Shown piece by piece: positions 30,529 through 33,220 of a DNA stretch of 33,220 bases. Both the position numbers and the translations under genes were made by a program. The notes beneath the pieces were generated by a model. It did not search any database. It was not told the origin of the DNA and saw nothing but the letters and a program-made list of their open reading frames with translations. How positions within the stretch are numbered: position 1 is the first letter of the stretch; each line of letters begins with the position of its first letter. The DNA comes from Clostridiales bacterium. Its GTDB lineage: Bacteria; Bacillota; Clostridia; Oscillospirales; Oscillospiraceae. Location: NCBI GenBank assembly GCA_029268065.1, contig JAJUHC010000028.1, forward strand, positions 1-33,220. The letters run 5' to 3'.

Positions 30529-31371
30529 TTACTTCCCCAGCTCTTTCAGATAATAGGGCAGGGCGCGCTCGAAGCACACGCCGTAGCGCTTTTCCTGCTC
30601 AGCCTCGACTGTGAGCGTTATGCATTTGTGCGTGTAGTTGACTGCAAGCCGGGTTGCTTCCTCCAGCGTCATCCCGTTTAAAAGCCCACCGAGCAAAGCG
30701 CTTCCGAACACGTCGCCAGTGCCGTGGAAGTAGCCCTCGACGCGTTCGCAGTCGCAATAGTGCATTTTGCCGTCGTCCCAGCAGGCCGCTCCAAGCCTCC
30801 CCTCGTTGAACGAAATGCCCGTAAGGACTACTTTTTTAGGTCCGAGAGCCGAAAGCTTTGCCAGCAGAGCTTCCACCTCTTCTCTTGTCAGGCTTTCGCC
30901 CTTGTAGGGCTCGTCGAGGACAAAGGCGGCTTCGGTAAGATTGGGAACAATGATGTCCGCTTTCGCGCAAAGCTTCGCCATGCCCTTCGCCATCTCCGGC
31001 GAGTAAATAGAGTAGAGAACGCCGTTGTCGGCCATAACCGGATCCACCAGGATTATGTTGTCCGGAGTTTTGAAATCCTCAAACAATTTCGCGACGAGGT
31101 CTATCTGCTCAAAAGAGCCCAGAAAGCCGCTGTAAAGCGCGTCAAACTTCAAATCAAGCGTTTTCCAGTGCTCGGCGATCGGGACTATGTCCTCGGTAAG
31201 GTCGCGGAACGTGAAGCCCTGGAACCCGCCCGTGTGAGTTGACAGTATCGAAGTCGGCAGTACGCCGCAGTCGACGCCCGCCGCGGATATTATAGGCAAC
31301 GCCACCGTAAGAGAGCAGCGCCCCACGCACGAAATATCGTGTATCGCGAGCGCGCGCTTTTGTTTTTCCAT
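30529..31371 (-). CDS. pdxK: Pyridoxamine/pyridoxine kinase
   Basis: A 280-residue ribokinase-fold kinase of vitamin B6 salvage. It has HDISCVGRCSLTVALPIISAAG at the start, STHTGGFQGF, DPVMADNGVLYS, VPNLTEAAFVL and the C-terminal anion hole GTGDVFGSALLGGLLNG with the catalytic Asp. ATG 31371 (MEKQKRA) fits the family start. AAAGGA lies about 12 bases away, slightly far, and the frame opens upstream at 31428 without support. It is flanked on both sides by the hairpin-array repeat. Confidence 0.94.
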   Translation of the reverse strand: MEKQKRALAIHDISCVGRCSLTVALPIISAAGVDCGVLPTSILSTHTGGFQGFTFRDLTEDIVPIAEHWKTLDLKFDALYSGFLGSFEQIDLVAKLFEDFKTPDNIILVDPVMADNGVLYSIYSPEMAKGMAKLCAKADIIVPNLTEAAFVLDEPYKGESLTREEVEALLAKLSALGPKKVVLTGISFNEGRLGAACWDDGKMHYCDCERVEGYFHGTGDVFGSALLGGLLNGMTLEEATRLAVNYTHKCITLTVEAEQEKRYGVCFERALPYYLKELGK

Positions 31372-31489
31372 ATAAATGAGCCGTCCTTTCGTAAGCAAGC
31401 GAATTGATATTATTATTATCATATACAAAAGCTGACTATATTAAAATTATCAGTTTATGTATTTTTTATGGTGTCAGTTTGGATTGAAA

Positions 31490-31519
31490 AGGCGGGGGCC
31501 CTTTAGGGGCCCCCGCTTT
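31490..31519. repeat. Left flanking direct repeat of copy C (terminator stem with T-tract)
   Basis: AGGCGGGGGCCCTTTAGGGG... forms the stem GCGGGGGCCC/GGGCCCCCGC. The minus-strand tail is CTTTTC. It repeats at 31702-31731 with one mismatch in 30. Confidence 0.9.
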
Positions 31520-31701
31520 AGCGTGACGAAAAAGTGTTTCGACACGCTTCAAGGGGGTATCCAATACCCCCTTGATACACGGCTGAAGCCGCGATACCCC
31601 CGGTCGCGCACGATTTGCGCGGGCTGAGGTATTTTTCCGAGAAGTGAATTTCCGGAAAAATAGATTTAAATATCCCTGCGAGGGAGTTCTTTGACAGTCT
31701 G
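31520..31701 (+). repeat. Hairpin-array dispersed repeat, copy C
   Basis: Starts AGCGTGACGAAAAAG and ends TGACAGTCTG. The hairpins match copy A in order, with paired substitutions: CAAGGGGG/CCCCCTTG replaces CCAGGGGG/CCCCCTGG. The last hairpin keeps only TTTTTCCG/CGGAAAAA, and the tail diverges, with an extra CCCTGCGAGGG hairpin. It lies between the Ig-like protein gene and the pdxK upstream region. Confidence 0.85.
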
Positions 31702-31731
31702 AGGCGGGGGCCCTTTAGGGGACCCCGCTTT
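31702..31731. repeat. Right flanking direct repeat of copy C (terminator stem)
   Basis: The same 30-base stem-loop as at 31490-31519 with one C-to-A change. It follows the minus-strand Ig-like gene by eight bases. On the minus strand the A-tract precedes the stem and no T-tract follows; on the plus strand it ends in TTTTTT. Confidence 0.9.
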
Positions 31732-31739
31732 TTTGAGTT

Positions 31740-32615
31740 TTATCTTTTTACCACGCGTACGATGCACTCCAGCTTCGTACCGCCGACAGTTGCGTAAACC
31801 GAAACCGTGCCCGGGGCGATGGCCCTGATGACGCCGTCCGAGTCGATTGTTGCAACACTGCTGCTGCCACCGCTGAACTCCGGCTTCGAAGAAGTGCCGC
31901 TCACCTTCAGCGCGAAGGTTTCCTTCGAAGTCGCGTCAAGCGTAATATCCGTCCTGTTCAGAGTCAGTCCGCTCGAAGTGCCGGAACCTCCCGAGCCGCC
32001 GGAATTGGAGTCTGAGACAGTCCCTGAACCTACCACGCGGACCATGCAGGAAGCCTTGACTCCGCCCGCCTCCGCAGTAATCGTCGTGGTGCCGGCGCCC
32101 ACGGCGGTAACGCGCCCGTCCGAGCCCACTTTTGCTATCTTCGGATCGGCAGAGGACCAGTTCACGACCTGAGACGCGTTGGACGGGCTTACGGTCGCGC
32201 CCAAGACCCATGTTTCGCCTATCTTTGTCAGCGTAAAGTCCTGCCTTGTAAGCACTATCGAAGTAACCTTTACCGTCGGAGCCGGGGTCGCGGCCGGAAT
32301 CGGTGACTCCGTGGATACCGGCGTCTGTGTCGGCGCCGCGCTCTGCTTCGGAGTGCTTGTGGCGCTGACCTTCGGCGAAGGCGCAGGAGTAGTTTTGGGT
32401 TTCCCTGCGCTTAAGTTCTTGAACACAAGTATGGCGACTGCAACAACGATTACTATCAGCAGAATAAAGCCTGCGACTATCTGCCACCTGTTGTCGCCGT
32501 TCCCGTAGCTTTTTCCGCTCCTTCTTTTTCTCGCGCCGCAGTATGGGCACCTGCCCCTCACGGCCGAATATCTTCTGTCACAGCGTCCGCATTTTACTTC
32601 CCCGAAAAGACCCAT
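31740..32615 (-). CDS. Zinc-ribbon membrane protein with two Ig-like (Big_2) domains
   Basis: A 291-residue protein of unusual layout: an N-terminal zinc ribbon (Cys9/12 and 23/26: CGRC...CPYC), basic stretch RKRRSGK, one membrane helix (about 45-65), a Pro/Thr/Ser/Ala linker (about 70-112), then two bacterial Ig-like domains. These are about 115-195, with VVNWSSADPKIAKVGSDGRVTAV, and about 213-290, with SVATIDSDGVIRAIAPGTVSVYA; a Gly/Ser linker joins them. The zinc ribbon should be cytosolic and the Ig domains outside. ATG 32615 is preceded by GGAGGAG. Surface adhesion or signalling is a guess. Confidence 0.88.
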   Translation of the reverse strand: MGLFGEVKCGRCDRRYSAVRGRCPYCGARKRRSGKSYGNGDNRWQIVAGFILLIVIVVAVAILVFKNLSAGKPKTTPAPSPKVSATSTPKQSAAPTQTPVSTESPIPAATPAPTVKVTSIVLTRQDFTLTKIGETWVLGATVSPSNASQVVNWSSADPKIAKVGSDGRVTAVGAGTTTITAEAGGVKASCMVRVVGSGTVSDSNSGGSGGSGTSSGLTLNRTDITLDATSKETFALKVSGTSSKPEFSGGSSSVATIDSDGVIRAIAPGTVSVYATVGGTKLECIVRVVKR

Positions 32616-32651
32616 AAAGTGCTCCTCCGTAGAAACATACTTATATACGAT

Positions 32652-32680
32652 ATATTATCCTTTTTTACAGATTTCGTCAA
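32652..32680 (-). promoter_or_regulatory. Sigma-A promoter of the Ig-like protein gene
   Basis: Minus strand TTGACG (32680-32675), 17 bp, TAATAT (32657-32652). Confidence 0.7.
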
Positions 32681-32724
32681 CAGCATTATTTTTTCAATGT
32701 CCCCTTACATAAAAGTATTTTTTT

Positions 32725-32766
32725 GAGCCATATTTGCCGACACAAACATGTTGACAAATACGGCTC
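32725..32766. promoter_or_regulatory. Inverted repeat over the tRNA promoter -35
   Basis: GAGCCATATTTGCC (32725-32738) and GACAAATACGGCTC (32753-32766) are inverted repeats matching at 12 of 14 positions with a 14-base spacer. The right arm overlaps TTGACA. It could be an operator or a chance dyad. Confidence 0.45.
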
Positions 32767-32779
32767 TGCATGCTAGAAT
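32751..32779 (+). promoter_or_regulatory. Sigma-A promoter of the tRNA operon
   Basis: TTGACA (32751-32756), 17 bp, TAGAAT (32774-32779), about 40 bases before the first tRNA. Confidence 0.8.
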
Positions 32780-32817
32780 ATCCGTTGTCGCTACGACGGT
32801 GCTTCCTCTGTACATGG

Positions 32818-32894
32818 GGGCCTTTAGCTCAGCTGGTCAGAGCAACCGGCTCATAACCGGTCGGTCCGGGGTTCGAATCCCTGAAGGCCCACCA
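32818..32894 (+). tRNA. tRNA-Met (CAT), elongator type
   Basis: Cloverleaf with acceptor GGGCCTT/AAGGCCC, D arm TAGCTCAGCTGGTCAGAGC, anticodon stem-loop ACCGGCTCATAACCGGT with CAT at 32852-32854, and T arm GGGGTTCGAATCCC. Discriminator A and an encoded CCA (32892-32894). A paired first base argues against the initiator tRNA; a lysidine-modified Ile2 tRNA also has CAT and cannot be fully excluded. Confidence 0.93.
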
Positions 32895-33001
32895 CCGTCT
32901 TAACAAGGCGGCGGGCGTTTTTCCCGTTCGCCCCCCGGTATTTATCGTTTCCCTGACATACCGCTTCGCAGCGCATTGATGTGGTGCGGAGTTTTTAATA
33001 T

Positions 33002-33077
33002 AGGGGTATAGCTCAGCTGGTAGAGCAGCGGTCTCCAAAACCGCGTGCCGAGGGTTCAAGTCCTTCTGCCCCTGCCA
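33002..33077 (+). tRNA. tRNA-Trp (CCA)
   Basis: Acceptor AGGGGTA/TGCCCCT, D arm TAGCTCAGCTGGTAGAGC, anticodon stem-loop GCGGTCTCCAAAACCGC with CCA at 33035-33037, T arm AGGGTTCAAGTCCTT, discriminator G and encoded CCA (33075-33077). It lies 107 bases after tRNA-Met and is probably on the same transcript; no separate promoter is evident between them. Confidence 0.95.
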
Positions 33078-33085
33078 AGTAAAAA

Positions 33086-33117
33086 CCCTGTATTTTCAAT
33101 GGATACAGGGCTTTTTT
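33086..33117 (+). terminator. Terminator of the tRNA operon
   Basis: CCCTGTAT (33086-33093) pairs with ATACAGGG (33103-33110), then CTTTTTT. Confidence 0.9.
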
Positions 33118-33190
33118 ATGCTTATTTTTAGCCTGTTTTCCCTTTAGTTTTCCCTTTACAGATTTTTTTACAAGCTTTTTGATGGAATAA

Positions 33191-33217
33191 CCGCCCCTTT
33201 CGGAGCGGCTTTTTTAT
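33191..33217 (+). terminator. Possible second terminator at the window end
   Basis: CCGCCCC, loop TTTC, GGAGCGG (one mismatch), then CTTTTTTATG. The stretch between the two terminators (33118-33190) is AT-rich, with two TTTTCCCTTTA repeats and no gene. Confidence 0.6.
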
Positions 33218-33220
33218 GCC

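Noticed and set aside
30173..31731. Copies B and C as ends of a composite transposon carrying pdxK
   Set aside because: The two copies are flanked by different terminator repeats, so each appears to have been inserted separately, and there is no transposase. pdxK looks like a normal resident gene.
33118..33190. Integration (att) site or integrase remnant after tRNA-Trp
   Set aside because: Only AT-rich sequence with two TTTTCCCTTTA repeats is visible; there is no partial tRNA copy and no integrase.
1..33220. CRISPR array, prophage, transposase or toxin-antitoxin system
   Set aside because: No regularly spaced repeats and no recognisable cas, phage, transposase or toxin genes were found in the window.

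Overview
The window looks like a chromosomal segment of a spore-forming, probably motile member of the Clostridia (Oscillospiraceae-like by overall gene style; this is inference, no taxonomic marker was searched). The signs are a YtvI-type sporulation permease, a BofC-like protein, a class A penicillin-binding protein, Asp23/YloU plus the DAK2/FakA kinase, an L33-SecE-NusG-L11-L1 cluster, AGGAGG-type ribosome binding sites with frequent GTG/TTG starts, textbook sigma-A promoters with 17-bp spacers, and one good SigD-type (flagellar) promoter in front of a chemoreceptor.

Layout. 1-331: copy A of a dispersed hairpin-array repeat, then a terminator. 332-2590: a GT39/YkcB-type membrane glycosyltransferase. 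2762-3580 (-): Mrp/NBP35 iron-sulfur carrier ATPase. 3763-5666 (+): an ApbE flavin transferase, NusG-II domain protein and Gx transporter operon (redox/flavinylation theme), followed by a beta-helix-like lipoprotein. 6579-7600 (-): DUF975 and a small membrane protein. 7811-9816 (+): Asp23 and FakA-like kinase. 9904-13955 (-): chemoreceptor, half-size TauE/SafE protein, PpiC/PrsA-type foldase. 14125-14328 (-): probable 6S RNA placed directly behind a DUF1292 gene and an unlisted 50-aa acidic protein. 14839-15096 (-): BofC-like lipoprotein. 15283-17847 (+): class A PBP with a repetitive tail. 17891-18964 (-): YtvI. 19112-22060 (+): ACT protein, homoserine dehydrogenase and aspartokinase, the last with a clear internal start for a separate beta subunit. 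22142-24854 (-): DUF362 ferredoxin-like protein and an FAD oxidoreductase. 25063-25275 (+): small unknown protein. 25337-26269 (-): MetA with the acetyl-CoA-type Glu111. 26350-28630 (-): rpmG-secE-nusG-rplK-rplA with two L1-type autoregulatory sites. 28833-30107 (-): proC and ruvX. 30529-31371 (-): pyridoxamine kinase between repeat copies B and C. 31740-32615 (-): zinc-ribbon/Ig-like membrane protein. 32818-33077 (+): tRNA-Met and tRNA-Trp.

The most unusual content is the dispersed repeat (copies at 1-190, 30200-30494 and 31520-31701). Each copy is a string of five or more hairpins. Paired substitutions between copies keep the stems intact, so structure rather than protein is conserved. The two copies with both flanks visible are bracketed by direct repeats of about 24-30 bp, and each direct repeat is itself the stem-loop of an intrinsic terminator. 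It looks as if the element had inserted into a terminator and duplicated its stem. No recombinase or transposase lies in the window.

All calls are from reading the sequence; no database search was possible.
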